Below, one piece after another: positions 36,901 through 45,254 of a stretch of 64,000 nucleotides of DNA; the stretch's first letter is position 1, and each line of letters opens with the position of its first letter. The translations under genes were made by a program, and so were the position numbers. Source of the DNA: Barnesiella propionica (GTDB taxonomy: Bacteria > Bacteroidota > Bacteroidia > Bacteroidales > Barnesiellaceae); assembly GCF_025567045.1 (NCBI RefSeq), contig NZ_JAOQJK010000002.1:473901-537900 (forward strand). The letters are read 5' to 3'. Below the pieces are notes generated by a model. That model made no database searches. It was not told the origin of the DNA and saw only the letters and a list, made by a program, of their open reading frames with translations.

Positions 36901-37168
36901 CGCTACTAAAGTATATTGGCCCAACGAGGAGGATAAAACGCCACAGGCTCTGGAAATGCTTCACAATAAACAAATAGATCTGGTAGTAAATATTCCGAAA
37001 AATCTAACGCAAATGGAATTAAGCAACGGTTATAAGATACGACGGGCTGCTATCGATTTTAATATACCGTTACTGACCAACGCACGCCTTGCTTCGGCAT
37101 TTATTGGTGCTTTTTGCAGTATGGATATAGAAGACATACAAATAAAAAGCTGGGATGAATATAAATAA
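33932..37168 (+). CDS. carB: Carbamoyl-phosphate synthase, large subunit
   Basis: 1078 residues, full length. Two homologous ATP-grasp halves are clear: GSGALKIGEAGEFDYSG with AYALGGLGSGF in the first and GSGAYRIGSSVEFDW with SYVLSGAAM in the second, and a C-terminal MGS-like regulatory domain (GTAKQKADML, FATGGTHQFL). It makes carbamoyl phosphate from bicarbonate, ATP and ammonia passed from CarA. The second synthetase half aligns with the first in domain order. A strong terminator follows. Confidence 0.97.
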   Translation: MNQSDKTIKKVLLLGSGALKIGEAGEFDYSGSQALKALKEEGIFTVLINPNIATVQTSEGVADKIYFLPVTPYFVERVIQKEKPDGILLAFGGQTALNCGVSLYQSGILEKYNLKVLGTPVQAIMDTEDRELFVKKLDEIDVKTIKSVAVNSIPDAKKAAAELGYPIIIRAAYALGGLGSGFCDNEEELVTMAEKALSFSPQILVEKSLKGWKEIEYEVVRDRFDNCITVCNMENFDPLGIHTGESIVVAPSQTLTNSEYHKLRELAIRIIRHIGIIGECNVQYAFDPKSEDYRVIEVNARLSRSSALASKATGYPLAFVAAKLGLGYGLFDLKNSVTKDTSAFFEPALDYIVCKIPRWDLGKFQGVDRELGSSMKSVGEVMAIGRTFEEAIQKGLRMIGQGMHGFVANKELVINDIDKALREPTDKRIFVISKAFRKGYTVDQIHELTKIDKWFLQRLHNIIVTVNQLEEYSDLDKIPSDLLIQAKKQGFSDFQIARSVLKERMDNDTENSILKLRNIRKKYGIVPCVKQIDTLAAEYPAQTNYLYLTYNGKSNDVKYLGDRRSVVVLGSGAYRIGSSVEFDWCSVNALNTIRKEGWRSVMINYNPETVSTDYDMCDRLYFDELTFERVMDILELENPHGVILSTGGQIPNNLATRLDEQKVSILGTTATSIDNAEDRHKFSSMLDRLGIDQPRWRELTSLSDIYEFVEEVGYPVLVRPSYVLSGAAMNVCSNNTELEQFLQLAANVSKKHPVVVSEFIQNAKEIEMDAVAKDGEVLLYAISEHIEFAGVHSGDATIQFPPQKLYVETMRRIKKVAGQIAQELNISGPFNIQFLAKNNDIKVIECNLRASRSFPFVSKVLKINFIELATKVMMGLPVEKPHKNEFDLDYVGIKASQFSFSRLQKADPVLGVDMASTGEVGCLGYDTYEAILKAMLSVGYKIPEKNILLSTGTAKQKADMLDAAMMLHKKGYNLFATGGTHQFLNDNGIPATKVYWPNEEDKTPQALEMLHNKQIDLVVNIPKNLTQMELSNGYKIRRAAIDFNIPLLTNARLASAFIGAFCSMDIEDIQIKSWDEYK

Positions 37169-37187
37169 CTACAACTAACCAGATTAT

Positions 37188-37226
37188 AAAAACAAGCGGT
37201 CCGGAATTTCCGGACCGCTTGTTTTT
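37188..37226. terminator. Bidirectional terminator carB/ybaK
   Basis: A 17-bp perfect stem (arms 37188-37204, 37210-37226), A-tract on one side and T-tract on the other, between the convergent carB and ybaK genes. Confidence 0.85.
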
Positions 37227-37229
37227 ATA

Positions 37230-37706
37230 TTATTCGATAATATCTCCTGTTTGCGCACCGACAAAGAGAATAAGGTCATTCGGAGCGATTTTTATTTGCA
37301 ATCCTCTCACTCCTGCGCTAATATATATATAATCAAATGCTAAACACGTCTCCTGAATATATACCGGATAAGACTTTTTCATAGCTATAGGAGAACAACC
37401 TCCCCTGATATAGCCTGTAACGGGCAGCAATTCTTTCATCGCGATCATTTCGGCATTCTTATTCAAAGACAACTTAGCTGCCTTTTTCAGATCAACTTCT
37501 TTGTCACCCGGGATTACACAAACAAAAATACCATGCTTGTCTCCTCTTAATACCAAAGTCTTAAAAACCTGTGCTATATTTTCTCCCAACTGTTCAGCCA
37601 CATGTGTTGCGGCCAAATTATTCTCATCCACTTCATAAGGGATAAGCGCATAAGAAATTTTCTGTTTATCCAGCAACCTGGCCGCATTCGTTTTATTTAT
37701 CTTCAT
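37230..37706 (-). CDS. ybaK: YbaK-type aminoacyl-tRNA deacylase
   Basis: 158 residues of the YbaK/EbsC fold: KTNAARLLDKQKISY, FKTLVLRGDKHG, GCSPIAMKKSYPVYI and SAGVRGLQIKIAPNDLI. Family members clear Cys mischarged onto tRNA-Pro. It is the third gene of a reverse-strand run with gpmA and a SecB-like gene, but its function has no obvious tie to them. It is cytoplasmic and full length. Confidence 0.93.
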   Translation of the reverse strand: MKINKTNAARLLDKQKISYALIPYEVDENNLAATHVAEQLGENIAQVFKTLVLRGDKHGIFVCVIPGDKEVDLKKAAKLSLNKNAEMIAMKELLPVTGYIRGGCSPIAMKKSYPVYIQETCLAFDYIYISAGVRGLQIKIAPNDLILFVGAQTGDIIE

Positions 37707-37753
37707 AACGAATCTCTTTTTCGTTACAAATTTATAAATAAAATACGTTTACC

Positions 37754-38443
37754 TTATCCTAAATAATATTGTTTTACAACTTCCTCATCATCATTAAGTT
37801 CATAAATAAGAGGTTTGCCGGTAGGGATTTCTTCATTTATTATTTCTTCCGGGCTTAGTTTTCTCAACTGCATAACCAGCGCTCTCAAACTATTGCCATG
37901 TGCAGCGATAAGAATAGTTTTCTTTTTTTTAATTTCAGGCAAAATAAGAGTTTGCCAGCAAGGCAATACTCTTTTCACCGTATCTTCGAGAGACTCTCCA
38001 TGGGGAAGCTTATCAATAGGTACATTCGCATACATAGGATCATGAGCCGGAAAGCGAGGATCATCATCTGTAACCAAAGGCGGCCGTACATCATAACTCC
38101 GTCTCCATGTTTTTACCTGATCCAAGCCATACTGGTTCGCTACATCCGTTTTATTAAGACCTTGCAAAGCGCCATAATGCCGTTCGTTCAAACGCCAATC
38201 CTTTATAGTAGGAGTCCACAAAATATCCATTTCATCCGCGACAAGAAAGCGAGTTACAATAGCACGCTTCAATAATGAAGTAAAACTTATATCGGGTATG
38301 ATATTAAAACTTCTCAATAACTCACCCGCTCTTCTCGCCTCTTCCCGTCCTTGTTCAGATAATTCAACATCGGTCCAACCGGTAAATCTATTTTCCTGAT
38401 TCCACAGACTTTGTCCATGTCTCAATAAAATCAATTTATTCAT
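37754..38443 (-). CDS. gpmA: Phosphoglycerate mutase, 2,3-BPG dependent
   Basis: 229 residues with the active-site LLRHGQSLWNQENRFTGWTDVEL (phosphohistidine) and the second His in AAHGNSLRALV; the conserved R and E positions of the family (KRAIVT, LNERHYG) are present. It converts 3- to 2-phosphoglycerate in glycolysis. It lies 47 bp upstream of ybaK and 17 bp downstream of the SecB-like gene. Confidence 0.95.
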   Translation of the reverse strand: MNKLILLRHGQSLWNQENRFTGWTDVELSEQGREEARRAGELLRSFNIIPDISFTSLLKRAIVTRFLVADEMDILWTPTIKDWRLNERHYGALQGLNKTDVANQYGLDQVKTWRRSYDVRPPLVTDDDPRFPAHDPMYANVPIDKLPHGESLEDTVKRVLPCWQTLILPEIKKKKTILIAAHGNSLRALVMQLRKLSPEEIINEEIPTGKPLIYELNDDEEVVKQYYLG

Positions 38444-38460
38444 ATTCTTTACTTTATTAT

Positions 38461-38952
38461 CTATTCATATTTAAACCGGAAAATAGGAGAAACCGCATTA
38501 TTCTGCAAAACATCTCCTTTCATCGTGGCAATAACATGACTAATATTAATAATAGGCAACGGAAAATGGCTAAATACAGTTTTATCGGTACGTAACGTAA
38601 GCATTCCCCTTAAAGATCCCACTCCAACTCCCAACATAATACTTAATAGTTCCGAAGAAACAGAAACTTTCTGATGTTGAGCCTGGACATATTGGCTTAA
38701 ATTACAGACCCAATATAACAAGGCTATTTTATAATTTAGCAATTCTTCAGGGAAACCATCTTCCAAAACAACATATTGAACTCCCGTTACTAACTCAAGC
38801 AAATTCTCATGTAAATCGGGATATACGCTCACCGATAGATTTACGTGTACCGGTTCTCCTTTGTACTTCATCATTTTGCGGGGGGTAGCCCGGTATCTAT
38901 ATTCCAATTCATGTATATTATCCAACCGTAATTGCATCGATACTTTTTCCAT
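38461..38952 (-). CDS. SecB-like chaperone-fold protein (tentative)
   Basis: 163 residues, no signal peptide. The C-terminal half (ELLSIMLGVGVGSLRGMLTLRTDKTVFSHFPLPIINI) resembles the SecB-like proteins of Bacteroidetes and the SecB-like chaperones of toxin-antitoxin systems, where an RG-L-x-(K/R)T-x-G-T segment and PLPIINI recur. SecB holds preproteins unfolded for export. The match rests on a few motifs only; a conserved Bacteroidales hypothetical is the alternative. The frame is open 18 codons earlier; the ATG at 38952 (MEKVSMQLRL) is chosen. First gene of a run with gpmA and ybaK. Confidence 0.5.
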   Translation of the reverse strand: MEKVSMQLRLDNIHELEYRYRATPRKMMKYKGEPVHVNLSVSVYPDLHENLLELVTGVQYVVLEDGFPEELLNYKIALLYWVCNLSQYVQAQHQKVSVSSELLSIMLGVGVGSLRGMLTLRTDKTVFSHFPLPIINISHVIATMKGDVLQNNAVSPIFRFKYE

Positions 38953-39006
38953 ATAATCGTCTTTATACACAAAAACACTTCTACAAGCCAATTGTTTGCA
39001 AATCAA

Positions 39007-39349
39007 AAATCATAATAAGACGATAAACGGTTTGTCCTATTCTACTACATAAATTATTATTATCTGTATAAAACCATTTTTCTCCGGCATCACACGTACT
39101 TTATTTGAAAATTTACAATCATTCCATAACCATAAATCGAAAAACCGGATACTATACAAATATGATCGTATTCCTGCTCCTATTATTAAACTTTATATCT
39201 GGTATCTATTTCTGATTTTTTATTTATCACAAAATTTACATGGAATTTATATATTTTATATATACAATTTTTGGAGTTATAATTTGTTTTTTAATTATAA
39301 TATATATAGCTTCGTAAAATATTAATTACATTTTAATACTTTGCTTATT
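39007..39349. other. AT-rich intergenic region with divergent starts
   Basis: Between the SecB-like gene and the T9SS cargo gene. A -7-like box (ATACTTTGC, one mismatch from the consensus) lies at 39336-39344, just before the ATG at 39350. I see no other feature. Confidence 0.45.
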
Positions 39350-40339
39350 ATGAAAAAAATTACTCTTTTAATGTTCCTTTCCTGTATGGTATTTGTTTAT
39401 GGAGAGGAAGTACAAACACAGCTTCCGTGGGGAGCAACCTATAGTTATATCCAATTTACCTGTTATGGTGAATTTAATCGTTACATGTATCATTACATGT
39501 ATTTGTCTTCAGAAGAAGATAGTATCGGAGTCAATAACCTGCGGTATCACAAAGTCTATTACAAGCGCCAATCTCCTTCCAATATTGAAAAAGGTACTCC
39601 CTGTTACGCCATTCGCCAGGAAGGAGATAAAGTTTATGTATTAGGCGATCCTTGGGATAATATATCGGATAACCCGGGAGGAGCACCTGATATTCCTATG
39701 TTCCAAGATTATTATTATAATTATAATGAAGAAGATATTTGTAACGGAGAGTATCTTTTGTATGATTTCGGACTTAATGTAGGAGATACGATTCCCCATA
39801 ATATTATGTATTCAAGAATCAATGAAATAAAAGAAACATCCAATTCAAATATAAATTACCGGTTATTTATTAATGATTTTTATAATGATGATTTTTTATC
39901 CGGTATTGGTAAAACGAAGATTTGGTTTTTTAAGCCGATAACTCCTTATTGTACCTGTATCTGCGATGAAATGGATCTAAAGATGGAGTTAAACGGTGTT
40001 GTTTCCAAAGAAGGCAATTTACTTTATATCAGCAATACTCCTGATTATACCGATCCACTCATCTCACGGTTTAATAGTGTGGGATCTCAAAGAGATGATG
40101 CAGGAGAAATTACTATCGCACAATCATTAGCTAAGCAATTACTGGTTTCTTTCCCTGTCCTAAACCAAAGATCACAATTGAATATTTATGACATGCAGGG
40201 ACAATTAAGACTGTCCGAGGGTATTCAGACTGCAGAATCTTCCATAGTACTGGATATAGAAAAATTACAGGAAGGGAGTTATATTCTGCAAATGAACCTG
40301 AATAATAAATGGGTCAGTAAACAGTTTATTATTAAATAA
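39350..40339 (+). CDS. Secreted protein with T9SS type A sorting domain
   Basis: 329 residues. A signal peptide (about 1-20) precedes a Tyr- and Asn-rich body of unknown fold (GEFNRYMYHYMYL, FYNDDFLSGIGKTKIWFFKP) and the last 75 residues form a sorting domain (LNIYDMQGQLRLSEG, then EGSYILQMNLNN and SKQFIIK). This tail directs export by the type IX system and attachment to surface lipopolysaccharide. The role of the body is unknown. The open frame starts with TTG at 39341; ATG 39350 is preferred. The terminator at 40388 follows. Confidence 0.8.
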   Translation: MKKITLLMFLSCMVFVYGEEVQTQLPWGATYSYIQFTCYGEFNRYMYHYMYLSSEEDSIGVNNLRYHKVYYKRQSPSNIEKGTPCYAIRQEGDKVYVLGDPWDNISDNPGGAPDIPMFQDYYYNYNEEDICNGEYLLYDFGLNVGDTIPHNIMYSRINEIKETSNSNINYRLFINDFYNDDFLSGIGKTKIWFFKPITPYCTCICDEMDLKMELNGVVSKEGNLLYISNTPDYTDPLISRFNSVGSQRDDAGEITIAQSLAKQLLVSFPVLNQRSQLNIYDMQGQLRLSEGIQTAESSIVLDIEKLQEGSYILQMNLNNKWVSKQFIIK

Positions 40340-40387
40340 TATATTGTTATTCAATAAATAATTGGATATTAAAGCTTTCAAAAACAA

Positions 40388-40426
40388 AAAACAGGCTGTT
40401 TGATAATAATCGAAACAGCCTGTTTT
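40388..40426. terminator. Bidirectional terminator
   Basis: A 14-bp perfect stem (arms 40388-40401, 40413-40426) with A and T tracts, between the T9SS cargo gene and the convergent rho gene. Confidence 0.8.
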
Positions 40427-40443
40427 CTTAATATATCTGGAGT

Positions 40444-42459
40444 TTAATCATTCATCGACAATAAAAACTCTTCATTGGAAGATGTACGTTCCATTCTGTC
40501 TCTCATAAATTCCATTGCTTCGATAGAGTTCATATCGGACAAATAACGGCGTAATATCCACATGCGGTTCAGAGTGTCTTTATCAAGCAAGAGATCATCA
40601 CGACGCGTACTGGAAGCTGTAATATCCACAGCAGGAAAAATACGTTTATTTGATAACTTACGATCCAGTTGAAGTTCCATATTACCGGTTCCTTTAAATT
40701 CTTCAAAGATCACATCATCCATTTTAGAACCTGTTTCGGTCAATGCGGTTGCAATAATAGTCAGGCTACCTCCTCCTTCAATATTTCGGGCAGCACCAAA
40801 AAAACGTTTCGGCTTATGAAGGGCATTTGCGTCCACCCCACCGGATAATACCTTACCCGATGCCGGAGATACCGTATTATACGCACGCGCCAGACGAGTA
40901 ATGGAGTCTAATAAAATTACAACATCATGTCCGCATTCCACCATCCTTTTCGCCTTTTCAAGAACGATACTGGCCACTTTTACATGACGCTCGGCAGGCT
41001 CGTCAAAAGTAGAAGATATAACTTCGGCTTTCACACTGCGAGCCATATCTGTAACTTCCTCCGGTCGTTCATCGATAAGGAGTATAATCATAAAGACTTC
41101 AGGATGATTTTCCGATATAGCATTGGCTATATCCTTCAATAAGACAGTCTTACCAGTCTTAGGAGGCGCAACGATAAGCCCACGCTGCCCTTTCCCTATT
41201 GGCGAGAACATATCCACCACACGAGTAGAAAGGTTACAATATTTTCCGCTTGTCAAATCAAATTTCGAATCGGGGAAAAGAGGAGTCAAATGATCGAAAG
41301 GTACCCGGTCACGGACATATTCAGGCGTACGCCCGTTTATTTTTTCTACTTTTACCAGAGGAAAATATTTTTCTCCCTCTTTGGGAGGACGTATAGGTCC
41401 TTCTACAACATCACCGGTTTTAAGACCGAATAATTTTATTTGTGATTGTGACACATAAATATCATCCGGTGAAGTGAGATAATTATAATCTGATGATCGT
41501 AAGAAACCGTATCCATCGGGCATCATTTCCAATACCCCCATTCCGGTAAGTATACCCTCGAACTCAAAAGGCTTCTCGACTTGCTTGGGTTCAGGCTGCT
41601 GTATTTTTTCAACTGTTTGAGACGAAGATTGAACCTGGGGTTGTGGACGTTCTGAGTTTACAGAAGGATTATTTTTTTGGTTTCTGTCTCTGGGCACGAA
41701 ACGCTGACGCTCGCTCCTTGGGAAAAAAGACTGTAAACTAAGCGATGGTGCTGTACTCGGTGGTTGGGCAGAAGGATTAGAAATCTGTGCTTTCGGAGCC
41801 GACTGAAGGTTTTCTTCCTGAGGCTTCATCTCCGTTACCTTCTTTTCATTTTCCACAGTGATTTGAACAGGTTCTTTAATAGGAGTTTGAGGTTGTACCT
41901 GCGTTTTAACAGGTATATTATTCTTCGCAATACGTTTCCGTTTTTTCGTGTCTTGATCCTCCGCTACTATTTCTTCCGTAGCTTTCGGTTCTTCCCCATC
42001 CTCCTTAACTGAAATCTCGAGTGCTTCAAATAATTCTTCCACAGGTTCTTTTAACGCAGGATGAGAAATACGCGGTTTCTTAATCTCTTTTTCATTTTCC
42101 TTTACGGATTTTTCACCGTCGTCACTCTCTGATGTTTCGTTCTGCTTTTTAGATGTTACCGTTTTTTTCTTACCGGCAATCTTTTCCGGAATTTCATCTG
42201 TAACCGGAACATTTTCATTCTTTATTTCCTGTTGTTTTTCATCCTTCTTTTTCGCAGTTTTAGAAGTTGTCTTCTTTTTCTTTCCCTCACCGGATTGTGA
42301 AGCTACCTGAAGACTAGCCAGATTTATTGCTTGCTGATCGAGTATCTTATATACCAAATCTTCTTTTTCTAAAGAATCTGTTTTCTTAAGGCCCATTTCT
42401 TCCGCTATAACTTTCAAGTCGGATAAAAGTTTAGCATTTAATTCTAAAATATTATACAT
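40444..42459 (-). CDS. rho: Transcription termination factor Rho with long disordered insertion
   Basis: 671 residues, against about 420 in E. coli. The N-terminal Rho helix domain (about 1-50) is followed by an insertion of roughly 245 residues (about 55-300) dominated by K, E, P, Q, S and T with no predicted fold. Then come the RNA-binding cold-shock domain ([17 protein letters not shown]) and the RecA-like motor with Walker [21 protein letters not shown] and [15 protein letters not shown]. The insertion is typical of Bacteroidetes; in Bacteroides it has been linked to condensate formation and gut fitness. It has its own promoter with a long leader. Confidence 0.96.
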   Translation of the reverse strand: MYNILELNAKLLSDLKVIAEEMGLKKTDSLEKEDLVYKILDQQAINLASLQVASQSGEGKKKKTTSKTAKKKDEKQQEIKNENVPVTDEIPEKIAGKKKTVTSKKQNETSESDDGEKSVKENEKEIKKPRISHPALKEPVEELFEALEISVKEDGEEPKATEEIVAEDQDTKKRKRIAKNNIPVKTQVQPQTPIKEPVQITVENEKKVTEMKPQEENLQSAPKAQISNPSAQPPSTAPSLSLQSFFPRSERQRFVPRDRNQKNNPSVNSERPQPQVQSSSQTVEKIQQPEPKQVEKPFEFEGILTGMGVLEMMPDGYGFLRSSDYNYLTSPDDIYVSQSQIKLFGLKTGDVVEGPIRPPKEGEKYFPLVKVEKINGRTPEYVRDRVPFDHLTPLFPDSKFDLTSGKYCNLSTRVVDMFSPIGKGQRGLIVAPPKTGKTVLLKDIANAISENHPEVFMIILLIDERPEEVTDMARSVKAEVISSTFDEPAERHVKVASIVLEKAKRMVECGHDVVILLDSITRLARAYNTVSPASGKVLSGGVDANALHKPKRFFGAARNIEGGGSLTIIATALTETGSKMDDVIFEEFKGTGNMELQLDRKLSNKRIFPAVDITASSTRRDDLLLDKDTLNRMWILRRYLSDMNSIEAMEFMRDRMERTSSNEEFLLSMND

Positions 42460-42609
42460 GAATTTTGATATGTAAATAATGCTATTAAACTATTTGCAAT
42501 ACACTGTCTGTACAAATTCACTGTAGAGACGGATATTGAAAAAGTAAATCAATTGGATTATTCTGAAAATAGGTATTCGTACACATGTATCTGTGCTATC
42601 GTTTACGTT

Positions 42610-42642
42610 GCAAATATACACTTGTTTTAGTTAGTAGAACAA
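42610..42642 (-). promoter_or_regulatory. rho promoter
   Basis: Reverse-strand TTG at 42640-42642 and perfect -7 box TATATTTGC at 42610-42618 with a 21-bp spacer. The leader to the rho ATG is then about 145 nt. Confidence 0.7.
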
Positions 42643-42671
42643 TAACTATTAAAATTATGTTTATCTATTAA

Positions 42672-44018
42672 CTATTTTTTACATTCTACTTCCAAAATTA
42701 GTTTTGTTTTATCCGTTATCCTAAAAACATCGGAACTTCTTTCCCCTATCAGCCATAGAATATTTTCGCCAGAACAAAGTAATAATGCAGATTCTTTTTC
42801 TAATAAAGAGAACTTACGGTCTGTAAAAAAATCACTTATCTTTTTCCTGCGTCCATTCATACCGAACGGCATAAAAGAATCTCCTGTCTCCCATTTTCTT
42901 ACGGTCAATGGATAAGATAATAAATCCGCATCGAAATAAGCATAGTTTTTATTTTTCTTAATAATGAAGTCCTTGTTAGTTATATACTTCATGTATAACT
43001 TCACCGGACCATTCCATTCGGCCATATCCCTGGTTATAGATTGCCCATCATTACATCTCTTCTCTTGTCCGTGCGGAGCAATAATCAAACGATTCCGGTC
43101 TGTTACCAGACGATATGAATCTGATAAAAAAATCCTGCCTGATATACCAGATACGTTTTCCAGAATAGAATCTACCTGACTGATGTTAAAACCATAATTT
43201 TTAAGGATCTCGAACAATAAGGTACGAGGCGAAGGCTGAGACATTAATTTTTCGGTATCTATAAAACATAAACCTTTATCCACAGTTACCACCTCATCTT
43301 TTTGTTCGTCTATAGCTGAGCGATACACTTTAGAAACCTCCTCCAGATTTTCCATCGTCCTGCTTAAAACGTCCTTTACAGCCGGATTTATTTCCTGCAA
43401 AAAAGGAATTAAATGCAATCTGATTCTATTTCGCAGATAAGTATCTTCTCTATTCGTACTATCGGTCACGTAATCGATCCCGTATTTTTTCAAATATACT
43501 TCTATTTCATTCCTGGAAAGACCTAACAACGGTCTTACTATATTTCCGTTCCGGGCATTAATCCCCGTAATACCTGCAATCCCCGTTCCTCTGATAAGAT
43601 TAAGAAACAAGGTCTCTATAGAGTCATCTTTGTGATGGGCAACGGCAATAGCTTGCGCCTTGTATTTTTCCCGGATTTTCTCAAACCAGTCATAACGTAA
43701 TTCCCTGCACGCCATTTCGACCGATATTTTATGTTCCTTCACATATCTTTCGGTATCAAAAGCTATCTCATCAAATACCACATTCTCAGCTATAGAACGC
43801 TCCAACGCAAAATTTCTGTCCCTGACCGACTCCTCTCCTCTCAATTGAAAATTGCAATGGCACGCAATACAAGTATATCCAAGCTTGTTTAAAATATGCA
43901 ACAATGCAACCGAATCGGCTCCCCCGCTCAATCCTACGACAACAGGGATATCCATATTCAATTGTAAATTTTTCCGGATAAATTCTCCTACACGTTTTTC
44001 AATACTGTCAATGTCCAT
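42672..44018 (-). CDS. tilS: tRNA(Ile)-lysidine synthetase
   Basis: 448 residues. The PP-loop is GLSGGADSVALLHIL, followed by CHCNFQLRGEES and VAHHKDDSIETLFLN. A C-terminal TilS domain ends the protein (KWETGDSFMPFGMNGRRKKISDFFTD). It changes C34 of tRNA-Ile2 (CAU) to lysidine so that it reads AUA. The frame is open 49 codons upstream; the reverse-strand -7 box TAAATTTGT at 44038-44046 lies within that extension, so the ATG at 44018 is chosen. The divergent promoter for pheS is close by. Confidence 0.94.
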   Translation of the reverse strand: MDIDSIEKRVGEFIRKNLQLNMDIPVVVGLSGGADSVALLHILNKLGYTCIACHCNFQLRGEESVRDRNFALERSIAENVVFDEIAFDTERYVKEHKISVEMACRELRYDWFEKIREKYKAQAIAVAHHKDDSIETLFLNLIRGTGIAGITGINARNGNIVRPLLGLSRNEIEVYLKKYGIDYVTDSTNREDTYLRNRIRLHLIPFLQEINPAVKDVLSRTMENLEEVSKVYRSAIDEQKDEVVTVDKGLCFIDTEKLMSQPSPRTLLFEILKNYGFNISQVDSILENVSGISGRIFLSDSYRLVTDRNRLIIAPHGQEKRCNDGQSITRDMAEWNGPVKLYMKYITNKDFIIKKNKNYAYFDADLLSYPLTVRKWETGDSFMPFGMNGRRKKISDFFTDRKFSLLEKESALLLCSGENILWLIGERSSDVFRITDKTKLILEVECKK

Positions 44019-44037
44019 CTGCTTTTCTTTCAACTTT

Positions 44038-44046
44038 ACAAATTTA
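44038..44046 (-). promoter_or_regulatory. tilS -7 box, TAAATTTGT
   Basis: Reverse-strand match to TAnnTTTG 20 bases before the tilS ATG at 44018. It supports that start. Confidence 0.6.
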
Positions 44047-44129
44047 AAGAAAAAATGCGAAGAGGGCAAAAGGAATACGATCACATAAAAATATTTATGC
44101 AAATGAGAAGATAAAGCCGTCATATTTAT

Positions 44130-44138
44130 TAAATTTGC
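44130..44138 (+). promoter_or_regulatory. pheS -7 box, TAAATTTGC
   Basis: Perfect TAnnTTTGC, 27 bases before the ATG at 44165. The in-frame TTG at 44135 lies inside this box and so cannot be the start. Confidence 0.7.
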
Positions 44139-44164
44139 ATCTGAATTTACTAAACGTAAGCGCA

Positions 44165-45184
44165 ATGATAGAAAAAATAAACCAGCTCAAAACCGAGATA
44201 GAAGAATTAAAAGTTTCAAAATCAGAAGATTTAGAAGCTCTCCGCATCAAATATCTCAGTAAAAAAGGAGAGGTTTCCCGACTTTTCAATGATTTTAGAA
44301 ATGTTGCAGCCGACCAAAAAAAAGAAGTTGGAAAACTTTTAAACGAATTAAAAGAAAAAGCAACGGCCCGCATCAACGAATTGAAAAATGAATTTGAAAA
44401 TAAAAATCAGGACGTTGTAAATATAGATTTGACACGTACATCATATCCCATCAAATTAGGAACACGCCACCCTATTTCACTGGTTAAAAATGAAATTTGC
44501 GAAATATTCGCACGTTTAGGATTTTCCATCGCAGAAGGTCCTGAGATAGAAGATGACTGGCATGTATTTTCGGCTCTTAATTTTGCAGAAGATCATCCGG
44601 CTCGGGATATGCAGGATACGTTCTTTATCCAGCGAAATCCGGATATTTTATTAAGAACACACACTTCGTCGGTACAAACACGGGTTATGGAGCACGCACA
44701 ACCTCCTATCCGTATTATATGCCCGGGAAGAGTATATCGCAACGAGGCTATATCTTACCGGGCTCACTGCTTTTTCCATCAGGTAGAAGCCCTTTATATT
44801 GACAAAAACGTATCATTTGCCGACCTGAAACAAGCATTACTCTACTTTGCAAAAGAGATGTTCGGCAACGATACCAAGATACGCCTCCGTCCATCATATT
44901 TCCCGTTTACCGAACCTTCGGCAGAAATGGATATTTCATGTAATTTGTGTGGCGGAAAAGGCTGTGCATTTTGTAAACATACGGGATGGGTGGAAATTCT
45001 GGGATGTGGAATGGTAGATCCTAACGTACTGGAGGCTTGCGGCATAGATAGTAAAATATATAGCGGATATGCTTTAGGTATGGGTATAGAACGTGTTACT
45101 AACCTGAAATATCAGGTAAAAGACCTGAGAATGTTCTCTGAGAACGACGTAAGATTCCTCGAAGAATTCGAATCGGCTCGCTAA
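44165..45184 (+). CDS. pheS: Phenylalanyl-tRNA synthetase, alpha subunit
   Basis: 339 residues. The N-terminal coiled coil (MIEKINQLKTEIEELKV) is followed by the class II catalytic core: motif 2 IRIICPGRVYRNEAISYRAH, the Phe-binding FHQVEALYID, and motif 3 YALGMGIERVTNLKYQV. A Cys-rich insert CNLCGGKGCAFCKHTGW is typical of many bacterial PheS. It charges tRNA-Phe together with PheT, which is not in this window. The start follows a perfect -7 box. A terminator follows the stop, so pheT is not its direct partner here. Confidence 0.96.
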   Translation: MIEKINQLKTEIEELKVSKSEDLEALRIKYLSKKGEVSRLFNDFRNVAADQKKEVGKLLNELKEKATARINELKNEFENKNQDVVNIDLTRTSYPIKLGTRHPISLVKNEICEIFARLGFSIAEGPEIEDDWHVFSALNFAEDHPARDMQDTFFIQRNPDILLRTHTSSVQTRVMEHAQPPIRIICPGRVYRNEAISYRAHCFFHQVEALYIDKNVSFADLKQALLYFAKEMFGNDTKIRLRPSYFPFTEPSAEMDISCNLCGGKGCAFCKHTGWVEILGCGMVDPNVLEACGIDSKIYSGYALGMGIERVTNLKYQVKDLRMFSENDVRFLEEFESAR

Positions 45185-45213
45185 TAAGCTCGGAAACATT
45201 TTACAAGATATTT

Positions 45214-45242
45214 AAGGAGCTTAAAAAATAAGCTCCTTTTTT
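45214..45242 (+). terminator. pheS terminator
   Basis: A 10-bp stem (arms 45214-45223, 45229-45238) followed by a T run, 30 bases after the pheS stop. Confidence 0.8.
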
Positions 45243-45254
45243 ATAAAAACAAGA

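Noticed and set aside
34447..36973. Many reverse-strand frames inside carB
   Set aside because: Shadows of a highly conserved gene; none has a motif or promoter.
44019..44165. 49-codon extension of tilS
   Set aside because: It would run over the tilS -7 box and back into the divergent pheS promoter; homologues start at the later ATG.
45200..45254. Fluoride riboswitch before crcB
   Set aside because: The short region holds only the pheS terminator and a few bases; no riboswitch core sequence is present.
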